A stretch of DNA of 14,295 bases from Planctomycetota bacterium. GTDB taxonomy: Bacteria > Planctomycetota > PUPC01 > JACPCR01. This document shows, one piece after another, positions 6,129 through 14,187 of this stretch. The notes below the pieces were generated by a model. The model saw only the letters and a program-made list of their open reading frames with translations, searched no databases and had not been told where the DNA came from. The position numbers and the translations under genes were made by a program. The stretch lies in NCBI GenBank assembly GCA_030740295.1, contig JASLXP010000669.1:1-14295 (forward strand). The letters run 5' to 3'. The first letter of the stretch is position 1; every line of letters starts with the position of its first letter.

Positions 6129-9100
6129 CTACTTCGGACGGGAAGCCTTGTGCGGTCCAGTGGGAGGCGTAAACGCTTTCTGGCCGACCTTCTCTCCCCG
6201 CCACAGCACGTCATCGCTGATCCGTAGCTCGTCAATCAGCGCGCCGATGGGACGCTTCCTGGCCTTTACGACGTTCGACTGGATTACGCCGACGTAGATT
6301 CTGTCCGGGTTGAGCGTGTCGATCTCGATGTCCTGCTGGGTGGCTACGAGCACGCCGTCGAAGAACATCTGGCGCGTCTTCCGGTCGGCGTCCCAGGTGA
6401 ACGCGAGATGATGCCAGGAGTGCGGTTTCCAGTGCGTGATGTCCGGTGAAATGCTGGGTACTCCTCCGTACATAAGCCAGCAGAGAGTCTTTGGCCGGCC
6501 GCTGTATCGGAACATCAGCGAACCATGCTGGTGTGTCTCGGTTATGTGGTGGAACTTGAGGAAGGTTCGGTAAAGCGTGTCCTTCTTGGGATCCCACCCG
6601 ATCTTGATCCACATATCGAGGGTGCCCCGCAACGGATAGAAGTTGTCCACGGCATCGAAGTAGACGGTGCCGGTCAGCTCATTGGCGTAGGCGACATCCA
6701 GCGCGCCACCCCACTTCCCTTCCTTCGACAAGATGATCTCACCCTCGGTCCTGGCTTCGGGGTTTGCGGACACGTCCGCGTTAACGGTGCCGTCAAAATG
6801 TGCGAGCAGCAACGTGCGTGCGGGTGGCGCCTTGACCTTGCGCTTCGTCTCAATCCGGATGTCGGAGAAGAACACCCATTGCGCGTAGATGTTCTCTCCT
6901 TCCTCCAGGTTCTCCAGCACCAGCTCGTTCTTGCCCTTTTTCAGCAGGCCGGCGGGTAGTTCATACTTGCACGTACTCCAGTCGTTCTGGACGAACTTGT
7001 TCTTTCCCTTGAATAGCTCTTCACCGTTCAGCGCCATGTAGAAGCGAGTCGTTCCGGGCTTTTCGTCATCCTGTCCTTCGATCGCGAGCGTGGCTGCGCC
7101 GGGGTCTTCCGGCAGCACGAAATTGAAGCGAATGAGCGAAAGCTCCTTGAAGAACCGCGTTCGGAGTCCGCGTACGTTGTAGCGCGGAGGGCATTGATAC
7201 TTGGCCACTTCGTAAAACTTTCCCCCTTCGCCCATATCCATGGGAATGCGCCATCCCATGGCGTTCGGCATAAGCCGTACCCGCTTGACCAGCGCGCTCT
7301 TCGGGATCCTGACTGACTGCGGATCCTCCATGAGCTGCTTCAGGACGGGGTCTTCCTTGATGTTCTTCGCGGCGATCTTGAGGCGCGCCACTCGCCAGTA
7401 CCAGCTCCGCGCGCTGTTGCTGCCCTTGCGAAGCTTGTATGCGAAAAGGCCGTTCGTACGCTTGGTCATCACGTGCGTCGTGTATTCGCCGAGCCGCTCC
7501 TTGAACACCTTGATATCGTCGACCGTGCCCAGCACGGGGTTATGCCTGGCGAGGTCCGTCTGCAGGAGGAAGGACTTGTCTTCCTTCACCCGTTCCAGGT
7601 GCTTCGGGCTCGCGGCCGCGAGGGATTCCGCCCCGGCAAAGAGCTTGAAGAGATGTTTGCATTCTTCCGTCGTGAGGAACTTGCGCATGTCGATCGTGGG
7701 CCCTTGGCTTCGGTCAGGCATGGCGGCGATCTTTGCAACGGCATCGTAGATCTCCTGCATGGCGCCGGCTGCCGGTCCGTAGTAGCTCTGAATGAAGTCC
7801 TCGATCAGAGGCCGGGTTTCGATCGTGGGGTCCCACGCGATGCGGCTCAGGACATATCCGTGCAGGGAGAACATGAACCGGTCACGGCTGTCGTAGTAGA
7901 TGCCGCCGACTCCGTCCTTCACGTATTGCTTGATCCTCCAGAAATGGTGCTCGTGGAAGAACGTGAGGCTCTTAAAGTCCGCGTACGCATAGTCGAATAT
8001 GAAGAGTTGCCTCGCGGGCAGCAGATCGACCCAGCCCTTGTACCACGGCATGAACTGGCGGTTGAGCCGGTGGTCGAACCAGTGTGCCTTGTCCTGCACT
8101 TCGGGCGTGTAGGGGGCCAGGACGATGCGTACGTTGGGATCGGGCTTCAGCCGCTTCGGCGCGGGCGCCGTGTCCTTGCAGTACGCAGCCGTCAGGATGA
8201 GCACGTCGGGCCGCTTCTCGCGCGCGGCCCGCGCAAGCTCGTTCACGAAATCGAGCAGACGGTCGGTGCGCACCCCGGGCGCCGTGTCCAACGCGCGGCA
8301 CGGGCCGCACTCACACCAGCCGTATCCGTCGGACTGCGTGACCGTGAACAGGCGGCGTTCGGGCTGCTGTTCCAGGGCGTAGAGCAGGCGCTCTTTCGCG
8401 ATCCTGCGCACGTCCGGGTTTGACATGCAAATGTGCAGCTTGCCGTGGCCCTGTTTCAGCCCGGTTGCGTAGTAAGCGCCGTCCCTTCGCTGCGCGTAAT
8501 ACTCCGGATGTGTCTTGCCGTACTTGTGGAATGGAACGAGGTATTGCGAGTTGTGCATCCAGTGCACGTAGATCAGGTCCGGGTCAAGGGAGCGGCAGGC
8601 CATGGTGTGCAGCGGCTGGGAGTGCTGGCCGGCCTTCATGCCGACGAACTTCAGCACGCGCAGGTCCAGGTACGGTTTGCGCACGAGGTCGAGCGCGTGA
8701 ATGGTGACCTTGCCGGTGGGTGGGACGACCTCGTGATCGACGGCGTAGAAGTGGGCGCCCAATTGCTCCAGGAAGTTCATCGCGCCCCAGTACGTGCCCC
8801 AGTATTTCCCGCCGGCGAGGTAGACATTGCCGTTCCTGGCGCGCATGCGGTAGCCCTCGTATTCGGCCGCCCCCATTTCCTCGTCCGTGAAACCACCGGC
8901 ATCTATTGCCGCCCTGCCCAGGAACAGCGCGCCGGTCCGCGCCGCGGTCTCCTTCCCGAAGGGTTCCGTCTTCAACTTGATGCCGCACATCTTTTCCAGG
9001 TATGCCGTCAACTCCTCTGCGGCCGTCTTCTCGCCTTTCAATGGCTCGGCCGGAAGGACGATGCTGTTGATAGCCTGCCCGCCGACGAAGAGGCCGGTCC

Positions 9101-9245
9101 CGGCGGAACGTTCGATCTGCTGGTCGGGCCCGCGGCCCTTTGCAGCGTCACGGGCCTCGCTGCGCTGCCCCAGCGCAACCCCTGACATGCACGAAGCCAG
9201 CGCAAGCGTTGCGGCGAACTGGCGTAGGCGTGTACTGCTGGTCAT
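6129..9245 (-). CDS. DUF4838 domain protein with beta-sandwich and LamG-like C-terminal modules
   Basis: This 1038-residue exported protein has several modules. The N-terminal signal is either type I (cut near ALG, residue 26) or lipoprotein type, since L16-A-S-C19 fits a lipobox. Residues 50-190 resemble the small alpha/beta domain found before many glycoside hydrolase barrels (GH67/GH20 N-terminal type). Residues of about 225-480 are DUF4838, a barrel-like domain, with the hallmark QSDGYGWCECGPCRALD at 304-320 (C311, C313, C316). Residues of about 700-798 look like a galactose-binding-type beta-sandwich (FNFVLPED, WSTCKYELP, NELVLENL). Residues of about 812-1012 are a LamG/concanavalin-like sandwich (LLLAHFDG, GTLDMWIK, WHHLAFTWD, IDELRISDD). 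GGAGAG at 9251-9256, five bases upstream, supports the start. DUF4838 proteins occur in PVC and Bacteroidetes polysaccharide loci, but I know of no settled activity. A glycan-active enzyme or binding protein is inferred. Confidence 0.85.
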   Translation of the reverse strand: MTSSTRLRQFAATLALASCMSGVALGQRSEARDAAKGRGPDQQIERSAGTGLFVGGQAINSIVLPAEPLKGEKTAAEELTAYLEKMCGIKLKTEPFGKETAARTGALFLGRAAIDAGGFTDEEMGAAEYEGYRMRARNGNVYLAGGKYWGTYWGAMNFLEQLGAHFYAVDHEVVPPTGKVTIHALDLVRKPYLDLRVLKFVGMKAGQHSQPLHTMACRSLDPDLIYVHWMHNSQYLVPFHKYGKTHPEYYAQRRDGAYYATGLKQGHGKLHICMSNPDVRRIAKERLLYALEQQPERRLFTVTQSDGYGWCECGPCRALDTAPGVRTDRLLDFVNELARAAREKRPDVLILTAAYCKDTAPAPKRLKPDPNVRIVLAPYTPEVQDKAHWFDHRLNRQFMPWYKGWVDLLPARQLFIFDYAYADFKSLTFFHEHHFWRIKQYVKDGVGGIYYDSRDRFMFSLHGYVLSRIAWDPTIETRPLIEDFIQSYYGPAAGAMQEIYDAVAKIAAMPDRSQGPTIDMRKFLTTEECKHLFKLFAGAESLAAASPKHLERVKEDKSFLLQTDLARHNPVLGTVDDIKVFKERLGEYTTHVMTKRTNGLFAYKLRKGSNSARSWYWRVARLKIAAKNIKEDPVLKQLMEDPQSVRIPKSALVKRVRLMPNAMGWRIPMDMGEGGKFYEVAKYQCPPRYNVRGLRTRFFKELSLIRFNFVLPEDPGAATLAIEGQDDEKPGTTRFYMALNGEELFKGKNKFVQNDWSTCKYELPAGLLKKGKNELVLENLEEGENIYAQWVFFSDIRIETKRKVKAPPARTLLLAHFDGTVNADVSANPEARTEGEIILSKEGKWGGALDVAYANELTGTVYFDAVDNFYPLRGTLDMWIKIGWDPKKDTLYRTFLKFHHITETHQHGSLMFRYSGRPKTLCWLMYGGVPSISPDITHWKPHSWHHLAFTWDADRKTRQMFFDGVLVATQQDIEIDTLNPDRIYVGVIQSNVVKARKRPIGALIDELRISDDVLWRGEKVGQKAFTPPTGPHKASRPK

Positions 9246-9403
9246 CGATTCTCTCCACGAGGCGACGATGCATTGAGCTCAAGTCATGCAATGGATTCAC
9301 GGTAGCAGGCCAACCGGTGGGAGCAAGGAACCACCAGGATGGCATGAGGAGATGCGTCGATGCCCCGTGACCTCGGTTGCATGAGCGAAGAAAACTGGCC
9401 GCC

Positions 9404-10966
9404 TCAATTTGCCTCTCCCTGTTTCTTCTTCTTTTGCCTCCGTCTCTCCCGCTTCTTCTTTTTTGCTTCCTCCGGGTTCTCCCATCGTAAACGATTGACG
9501 GGATTGGAAGCGATGCTGCCCGGGATACCGTGCTTTTCCCACATGGCAGCGTAGGTCTCGACCATGCGCGGCACGGAGCGGGTCTTTGCGTAGACCTGAA
9601 AGACCTCGGACATCGGGTCGTCGCTGCGTTTCAGGTGATCGGCGAGCATCTTTTTGAATCTGCTGATTTGCCGCTGGTGAGTCGGGGCTTGGATCAGGTT
9701 GTTCAGACAGTGCGAATCTTTGCGCAGATCAAAGAACTCTTCCGGGGCCCGGGTCAGCAGGTATTCGGCACGCTGTGCCCAGACGGGGTCGGTTTTGCCG
9801 AGCTGAACCATCGTCGTGAAACATGACCCGCCCATGGACGAACTGTTGTAAACGGGCTTGCCGTTATGCCATGGGTTGAAGACGAAGATGAACTCCTTGT
9901 CCTGCACGGCCCGCATCTGGTAATTCGGTTTGCCGATCTTCATATAGTACTGGGTGAAGATGTGGTCGCGGCCGGGTTGCTTGTCGCCGTTGAACAGTGA
10001 CGTGAGAGAACGGCCATCCATCCCGCCAGGATTTTCGATGCCCGCGGCTTCGAGAATCGTCGGCAGGATGTCCATCGACGAGATCATGTGCTCCCTGTCC
10101 ACCTGCCTGGCCTTGATCCTGCCGTCCCACCGAACAATGAACGGAGTGCGCGTGCTCTGGACGTAGCAATTGGACTTCGCCGAGGGAACGGCCATGCCGT
10201 GATCGGACAAGAAGACGACCATGGTATTGTGGGTCAGCTTTCTCTCTTCGAGCACTTTCATCATGCGACTCACCACATCGTCACAGCGACGCACGGAGGA
10301 AAAGTAACACGCCTGCTCGTAACGCGTGTCCGGGTGGTCGGGGATGGTCGGATGGATGGGGATCTCGTCCGGCCTGTAAATGCGGCCCGGCTCATCACCA
10401 CTTCCCGTGGGTTTCTTGTCGATCTTGAAATAGGGCCGATGTGGATCGTGCGAATTAACGATCAGATAGAACGGTTTCTTTGCGGCAAGTGAGTCATCAA
10501 TGAATGCGGCCGTCTCGTTTTCAAACTCGTTGGTGTCGCGCCCCATCTCTTTGGCGACATCCCACGGCGTGTCCTCGTACGGCGTGCTGTGTTTGACCTT
10601 GCCGAGGATGCCCACGCTATAGCCGTTGTCATGTAGCAGTTGCTGCACGGTCGGGACATTGGGGAAGCGCAGATAGAAGAAGCCTTCACCCCCGCTGCGG
10701 TGTCCCCGACGCCCCGTACTGATGGCTGATCGTGAGGGATAGCAGGCAGTGGACGCGACGTGCGCGTGTTCGAAACGGATGCCCTGGGTGGCAAGCCTGT
10801 CGATGGCGGGAGTCACGTCTTTGAACGGGCAGCCGTAGCAGCCGACGGAATCCCAATTCATGTCGTCCGCGGTGATGATAAGGAAGTTGACCTGCTCGGC
10901 GTGCAGAGGAAGGACAGATGCGGAGAGCAGAAGGCACGTCGCTGCAATGAATTGAATAAGTCGCAT
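9404..10966 (-). CDS. S1-family sulfatase, N-sulfoglucosamine sulfohydrolase-like, with basic C-terminal tail
   Basis: This 520-residue sulfatase has a signal peptide ending near LHA (residue 23). Active-site residues are in place: D34-D35 for the metal, C75-Y-P-S-R79 for formylglycine, K123 and H126 in GKVKH, H173-D-P-H176, and D255-H256, where H replaces the commoner N. The GKVKH form and the layout around it recall heparan N-sulfatase (SGSH) and related enzymes rather than arylsulfatase A. It probably hydrolyses sulfate esters or N-sulfates on a glycan outside the cytoplasm. The last 20 residues are extremely basic (KKKKRERRRQKKKK at 502-515), which is not part of the catalytic fold. The start is supported by GAGGA at 10971-10975, four bases upstream. 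The gene lies 158 bp upstream of the DUF4838 gene on the same strand; three REP-like palindromes lie between it and the next sulfatase gene. Confidence 0.9.
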   Translation of the reverse strand: MRLIQFIAATCLLLSASVLPLHAEQVNFLIITADDMNWDSVGCYGCPFKDVTPAIDRLATQGIRFEHAHVASTACYPSRSAISTGRRGHRSGGEGFFYLRFPNVPTVQQLLHDNGYSVGILGKVKHSTPYEDTPWDVAKEMGRDTNEFENETAAFIDDSLAAKKPFYLIVNSHDPHRPYFKIDKKPTGSGDEPGRIYRPDEIPIHPTIPDHPDTRYEQACYFSSVRRCDDVVSRMMKVLEERKLTHNTMVVFLSDHGMAVPSAKSNCYVQSTRTPFIVRWDGRIKARQVDREHMISSMDILPTILEAAGIENPGGMDGRSLTSLFNGDKQPGRDHIFTQYYMKIGKPNYQMRAVQDKEFIFVFNPWHNGKPVYNSSSMGGSCFTTMVQLGKTDPVWAQRAEYLLTRAPEEFFDLRKDSHCLNNLIQAPTHQRQISRFKKMLADHLKRSDDPMSEVFQVYAKTRSVPRMVETYAAMWEKHGIPGSIASNPVNRLRWENPEEAKKKKRERRRQKKKKQGEAN

Positions 10967-11022
10967 GAAATCCTCACCGGTTGCTGCAGTTTTAGGAGAG
11001 GGTTACGGGGGCGGATGACGGG

Positions 11023-11046
11023 GTTGGAGTAACGGCTTTAGCCGGG
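11023..11046 (+). repeat. REP-like palindrome, unit A
   Basis: A 24-bp unit, GTTGGAGTAACGGCTTTAGC followed by CGGG. It contains GGAG, then the palindrome CGGCTTTAGCCG. A GGAG or GTAG tetranucleotide at the 5' foot of a hairpin is the known signature of REP sequences recognised by RAYT transposases. It is the exact reverse complement of unit C (11099-11122). Confidence 0.7.
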
Positions 11047-11070
11047 CTCTTCTAGGCTGCTCAGAAAGAT

Positions 11071-11093
11071 CCGGCTGAAGCCGTTACTCCAAC
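11071..11093 (-). repeat. REP-like palindrome, unit B
   Basis: A 23-bp minus-strand copy of the same unit. It differs from units A and C by one base (CGGCTTCAGCCG in place of CGGCTTTAGCCG). With unit A it forms an inverted pair with a 24-base spacer, and it is a direct repeat of unit C. Confidence 0.7.
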
Positions 11094-11098
11094 GAAGA

Positions 11099-11122
11099 CC
11101 CGGCTAAAGCCGTTACTCCAAC
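11099..11122 (-). repeat. REP-like palindrome, unit C
   Basis: A 24-bp minus-strand unit, the exact reverse complement of unit A, with a 52-base spacer between them. It is a direct repeat of unit B with a 28-base period. It lies 35 bp past the stop codon of the upstream sulfatase (11158-12867), so transcripts from that gene run straight into the hairpins. A role in mRNA 3'-end protection or attenuation is possible; no T-run typical of an intrinsic terminator follows. Confidence 0.7.
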
Positions 11123-11157
11123 TCCGTGCCAGCCAGAAGGAAATACTCAGGCACTGT

Positions 11158-12867
11158 TCAGTTCGCTGCGACCTTGAAAGCAGGCGTCGATCTCTCCTCA
11201 GACATATCCCGGCCGTCGCAGTTGTTGTGCTTGAGCATCAGGGCATGCAGTTCCCTGATGCGATCCTTCTGGGCGGGATCGCTGATCAGGTTTTTCGTCT
11301 GTGAAATGTCCTGCTCCAAGTTGTAGAGCTCGATGGGCTTGTTGGACTTCTTTCTCTCGCAGAGCAGGAAGTAATCGCCTGCGCGGATGCCGGGGAAACC
11401 CATGGACATGAAATCACGAATCGGTTTTTCCGCGGGATGCTTACCGAGGAGTGTTGGCAGCAGCGAGACGCTGTCCATGGCCTGACCTTCGCGAATGCTC
11501 TGGTTGGTCAGCTCATAAAGAGTGGCGACCCAGTCGTGTGCGGCGATGAGATGATGGTTAACTTTGCCCGGTGCGATCTTCGAGCCGGCAGCAGTGCCGT
11601 CCCCCCATCTGGCGATGAAAGGAACGCGATGACCGCCTTCGTAGACGGTCGCTTTGTGTCCGCGCAGCACGCCGGTCGTATCGTGCTCTGCCTCGCCGAA
11701 ATTGGCGACTGTTGGCTTCAGGCCGCCATTGTCGCTGGTGAAGATGATCAGCGTGTTGTTGAGGATGCCTTCGTCTTTCAGCTTTTCGAGAATCGCACCC
11801 ACCTGGAGATCCAAGGCGTAGATCATGTCGGAGGTCGGCCCTGGAGTGACGCCCTTGACCGGCACATCGATGGTTGTTGGGTCGCCGTCGAAATCGATCG
11901 GGGGTGTGTGCGGCCAGTGAATGGCCTCGGGCGAGTAATACAGAAAGAAGGGCGTCTGCTTCCCCGCGGATTTGTTCGCGCGCTGGTGACGACCGATGAA
12001 GTTTACCGCTTCCCTCGCCAGCCGAACCCCAATCTGAGAGGAATCATAATCCACGTCACCCATGAACGGTTTGTGTGCGAATTCTGAGATGCCGTTTTTG
12101 CCGGCCTTGTGCGGCTTCTGCCGTTTCCAGTCCTTTACGCTTGAGTTGTCTGCCGGCTTAAGAGGATCGATCGGCTTGAACTTACCGTTGAGAAACCATG
12201 CGTAAGGCGGTCCCTGGATGCCGTCCTCAAGCGTGAGCGCGTAATCGAATCCGTGCCTGCAGATGGAGTCATCGATGCCGCGGGCGTAGTCCATTTCAAG
12301 GAATGGATTCGTCCTGCTCTTCCTCCACCGAATCTTGTGAATCTCCTCGCCCGCGTTCGTATACGCCGTGCCGCCAAGGTGGGTCTTACCCAGGAACGTG
12401 GTCGCGTACCCGGCGGCCTTCATAACATCGCCGAGGGTCAGGTGCTTGCCGACGCTGCCCGTGCTCGCCGTGCCCGCGCTGAAACCGGAACTGGACGACA
12501 GTCCCCACGATCCGCCCGTTCGGCCATTCCGATACGGATTCGAGCCGGTCAGAAAACTAAAACGGTTAGGCGCACAGAGAGTCATCGGTGTGTGCGCATC
12601 CGTAAATCGCATCCCTGCCTGCGCCAGACTGTCAATGTTCGGCGTCCTGATGACCTTGCTCGTGTCTTTGCCGGGGCTGGCTACTGATGAGTAGATCCCG
12701 ATGTCATTCCAGCCGATATCGTCGGCAAGGATGAAGAGGACATTGGGACGTTGCATGACGGCGACCTGCGCAGACATCTCTGACAGGAACGAGCTCAACA
12801 GAGCGACAACCAGAAAGCAGAGACTGAGGTGGCGATGAATTTCTTTTTCGACAGATGGGATATTCAT
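11158..12867 (-). CDS. S1-family sulfatase with C-A-P-N-R active-site motif
   Basis: This 569-residue sulfatase has a hydrophobic signal segment at residues 14-30 after a short charged lead (MNIPSVEKEIHRH). Catalytic residues are complete: D49-D50, formylglycine cysteine C98 in C-A-P-N-R102, K161 and H163 in GKTHLG, H317 and H320, D379-N380 (FTSDNGG) and K405. The maturation motif has N where the usual bacterial motif has S (C-x-P-S-R); the minimal C-x-P-x-R is kept. A Gly/Ser-rich insert lies at about 117-140. It would cleave sulfate esters on a glycan in the periplasm or outside the cell; the substrate cannot be told. The start is the first possible ATG, since TGA lies three codons before it, but I see no Shine-Dalgarno sequence. 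In the 238 bp between this start and the OB-domain gene (12868-13105) I see no convincing promoter, terminator or gene. Confidence 0.9.
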   Translation of the reverse strand: MNIPSVEKEIHRHLSLCFLVVALLSSFLSEMSAQVAVMQRPNVLFILADDIGWNDIGIYSSVASPGKDTSKVIRTPNIDSLAQAGMRFTDAHTPMTLCAPNRFSFLTGSNPYRNGRTGGSWGLSSSSGFSAGTASTGSVGKHLTLGDVMKAAGYATTFLGKTHLGGTAYTNAGEEIHKIRWRKSRTNPFLEMDYARGIDDSICRHGFDYALTLEDGIQGPPYAWFLNGKFKPIDPLKPADNSSVKDWKRQKPHKAGKNGISEFAHKPFMGDVDYDSSQIGVRLAREAVNFIGRHQRANKSAGKQTPFFLYYSPEAIHWPHTPPIDFDGDPTTIDVPVKGVTPGPTSDMIYALDLQVGAILEKLKDEGILNNTLIIFTSDNGGLKPTVANFGEAEHDTTGVLRGHKATVYEGGHRVPFIARWGDGTAAGSKIAPGKVNHHLIAAHDWVATLYELTNQSIREGQAMDSVSLLPTLLGKHPAEKPIRDFMSMGFPGIRAGDYFLLCERKKSNKPIELYNLEQDISQTKNLISDPAQKDRIRELHALMLKHNNCDGRDMSEERSTPAFKVAAN

Positions 12868-13105
12868 TGGATATCAGGTATACGCGAAACAGTCAGGAAC
12901 CGGGCGCAATGAGTTATCGGGCGATGCAGACGACGCGGAAGATGTTCAGCACGCGTCAGACACGGTTCTGGAGGATGTGGGATGAGGAGAGTATCGATGT
13001 AACCATGCGAGACCGGGCGAACGGCTGCTCAATCCACTGCGCTGCATGGGGGTGAAATCAGCGCGCATCGAAAGAGGCATCTCGTGTTCACAGATGACCC
13101 AGCAC

Positions 13106-13891
13106 TTACTCTTTCAAAATGGAGGCTTCTTCGATGATGACGGCGTACTTGTAACCCGCGCCGAAATCTTTGTTGAGTGTTACCTTCCCTTTGACAACCA
13201 CGGTATCGCCCAACTTAGGTAACGATTCACTTGTCGTCACGGTGAGATCGTTTGTCTTGGCATCGCCGGTACCGTCCCTGACGTGTAGCCAGTTCTTGCC
13301 CATAATATTTGCATTAGCCTTAACGACTTTGCCTCTGAAGACGACTTCCTTGCCTGACAGCGAATCAAGCTCTGAATAGACCTCGGCGATCGTCTTGCCG
13401 CCTTCAGCCTTCGCGATGCCGGTCAAATCAATTTGAAGGGAACCACCGGGCCTTTCCGTTGCACTACCTGAAGGCCTAATCTCTCTCCCAGGCCCTGATC
13501 CCGATTTGCTTTTGGCCCCCGCTTTGGTCAACTCCTGAGCGAGATAAAGCACATCAAATGTCCGATCCAATGCTTTGCTGGGCCAGTTCTTCATAGGGCT
13601 CATCTGTGCCGGCAGATCCACGCTATCCCCAACCGCAACCTCCACGGCGGGAGCTGCAACCCATATCTTGCTGTCGCCAGTGTCCACATGAACGTAGGTG
13701 TACGGAGGTGCCGCAAGGGACTCGAGGACGACACCCGTCCGCGCAGGCGCCCGGGCAGGACCAACATCGCCTGGCACATTTTTATGACGTGCCTTCGAGA
13801 TTACTTTCTTGGGGGCTTTTTCTTTCCCGCATCCGACAAAGCCGGGAACGATTCCCAGTATCAGAATTACTGAAGAGATTTTTGCATGCAT
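13106..13891 (-). CDS. Lipoprotein with two OB-like domains
   Basis: This 261-residue protein has a signal sequence ending in GFVGC (lipid-anchor cysteine C21), followed by a lysine-rich stretch, so it is probably a membrane-anchored lipoprotein. The first domain, about residues 52-120 (GVVLESL, YTYVHVDTGDSKIWVAAP, VGDSVDLP, LDRTFDVLYLA), resembles small beta-barrel modules of NrfJ type. A Ser/Gly-rich linker follows. The second, about 164-259, has the OB-fold pattern (GKEVVFRGKVVK, MGKNWLHVRDGTGD, LTVTTSE, GDTVVVKGKV, YAVIIEEASI). I recall the same two-domain pairing in proteins of other bacteria annotated as nucleotide- or DNA-binding, but a periplasmic lipoprotein is unlikely to bind DNA. 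Its role is unknown. The codon before the ATG is TTG; the ATG is preferred because the ribosome-binding site spacing fits it better. It has no evident link to sulfated glycans. Confidence 0.8.
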   Translation of the reverse strand: MHAKISSVILILGIVPGFVGCGKEKAPKKVISKARHKNVPGDVGPARAPARTGVVLESLAAPPYTYVHVDTGDSKIWVAAPAVEVAVGDSVDLPAQMSPMKNWPSKALDRTFDVLYLAQELTKAGAKSKSGSGPGREIRPSGSATERPGGSLQIDLTGIAKAEGGKTIAEVYSELDSLSGKEVVFRGKVVKANANIMGKNWLHVRDGTGDAKTNDLTVTTSESLPKLGDTVVVKGKVTLNKDFGAGYKYAVIIEEASILKE

Positions 13892-13899
13892 CAAGAGAG

Positions 13900-13906
13900 T
13901 CTCCTT
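13900..13906 (-). promoter_or_regulatory. Ribosome-binding site deciding the start of the OB-domain lipoprotein
   Basis: On the minus strand AAGGAGA ends eight bases before the ATG at 13891 and five bases before the adjacent TTG at 13894. The spacing favours the ATG as the start. Confidence 0.65.
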
Positions 13907-14019
13907 GTTTATGGTCCATCAGTATCGGCAGTCTTACATTCCCTGTCCTGTTGGCAAACGTGTTCATCAAAAGTATCTCGTGATGTATCCTGCCCTCGCG
14001 TCTTGTACTAGCGCGGACC

Positions 14020-14187
14020 ATGACATGGGAGTCTTATCGGGAGGGAATGCGACATGCCGATTTAGCCCAGATGGTTAAGGAGAGAGCGGCGAAGGATGAT
14101 AAAGAAGCCCAGAAGTTGTTGTCTTCCGGATCCATCAGCCATCTCTTACGGTCGCTGGAAAACAGCCGACCAGGCAGGAACCCATGA
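14020..14187 (+). CDS. Possible small helical protein, 55 residues (doubtful)
   Basis: An open frame from ATG at 14020 gives a short, charged, probably helical peptide: it begins MTWESYREGMRHADLAQMV, continues through KERAAKDDKEAQKLL and ends NSRPGRNP. An in-frame ATG at 14047 is an alternative start; GGAGG at 14040-14044 is too close to it to be ideal. The composition (alternating acidic and basic residues with spaced leucines and alanines) looks more like a real helix than random sequence. I recognise no family, and no other gene competes for this stretch. It would be transcribed divergently from the OB-domain lipoprotein. Confidence 0.25.
   Translation: MTWESYREGMRHADLAQMVKERAAKDDKEAQKLLSSGSISHLLRSLENSRPGRNP

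Noticed and set aside
7473..8423. A 316-codon plus-strand open frame inside the DUF4838 gene
   Set aside because: Its sequence is rich in Val, Arg, Glu and His with no family pattern, and the opposite strand carries the DUF4838 hallmark at the same place. It is an antisense shadow in G/C-rich DNA.
9246..9403. Possible regulatory or RNA element between the DUF4838 gene and the SGSH-like sulfatase gene
   Set aside because: Apart from the DUF4838 ribosome-binding site at 9251-9256, I found no stable hairpin, repeat or promoter that I could defend.
11023..11122. CRISPR array
   Set aside because: There are only three units, in mixed orientation, with spacers of 24 and 5 bases. Units carry their own palindrome with a GGAG foot, which fits REP-like elements instead.
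12855..13055. A 66-codon plus-strand open frame between the third sulfatase and the OB lipoprotein
   Set aside because: It has no recognisable domain or ribosome-binding site, overlaps the sulfatase start, and has the composition of random translation.
13953..13981. Promoter for the small plus-strand ORF (TTGGCA, 17 bases, TATCTC)
   Set aside because: The -10 hexamer matches the consensus at only three positions, and the ORF it would serve is itself doubtful.
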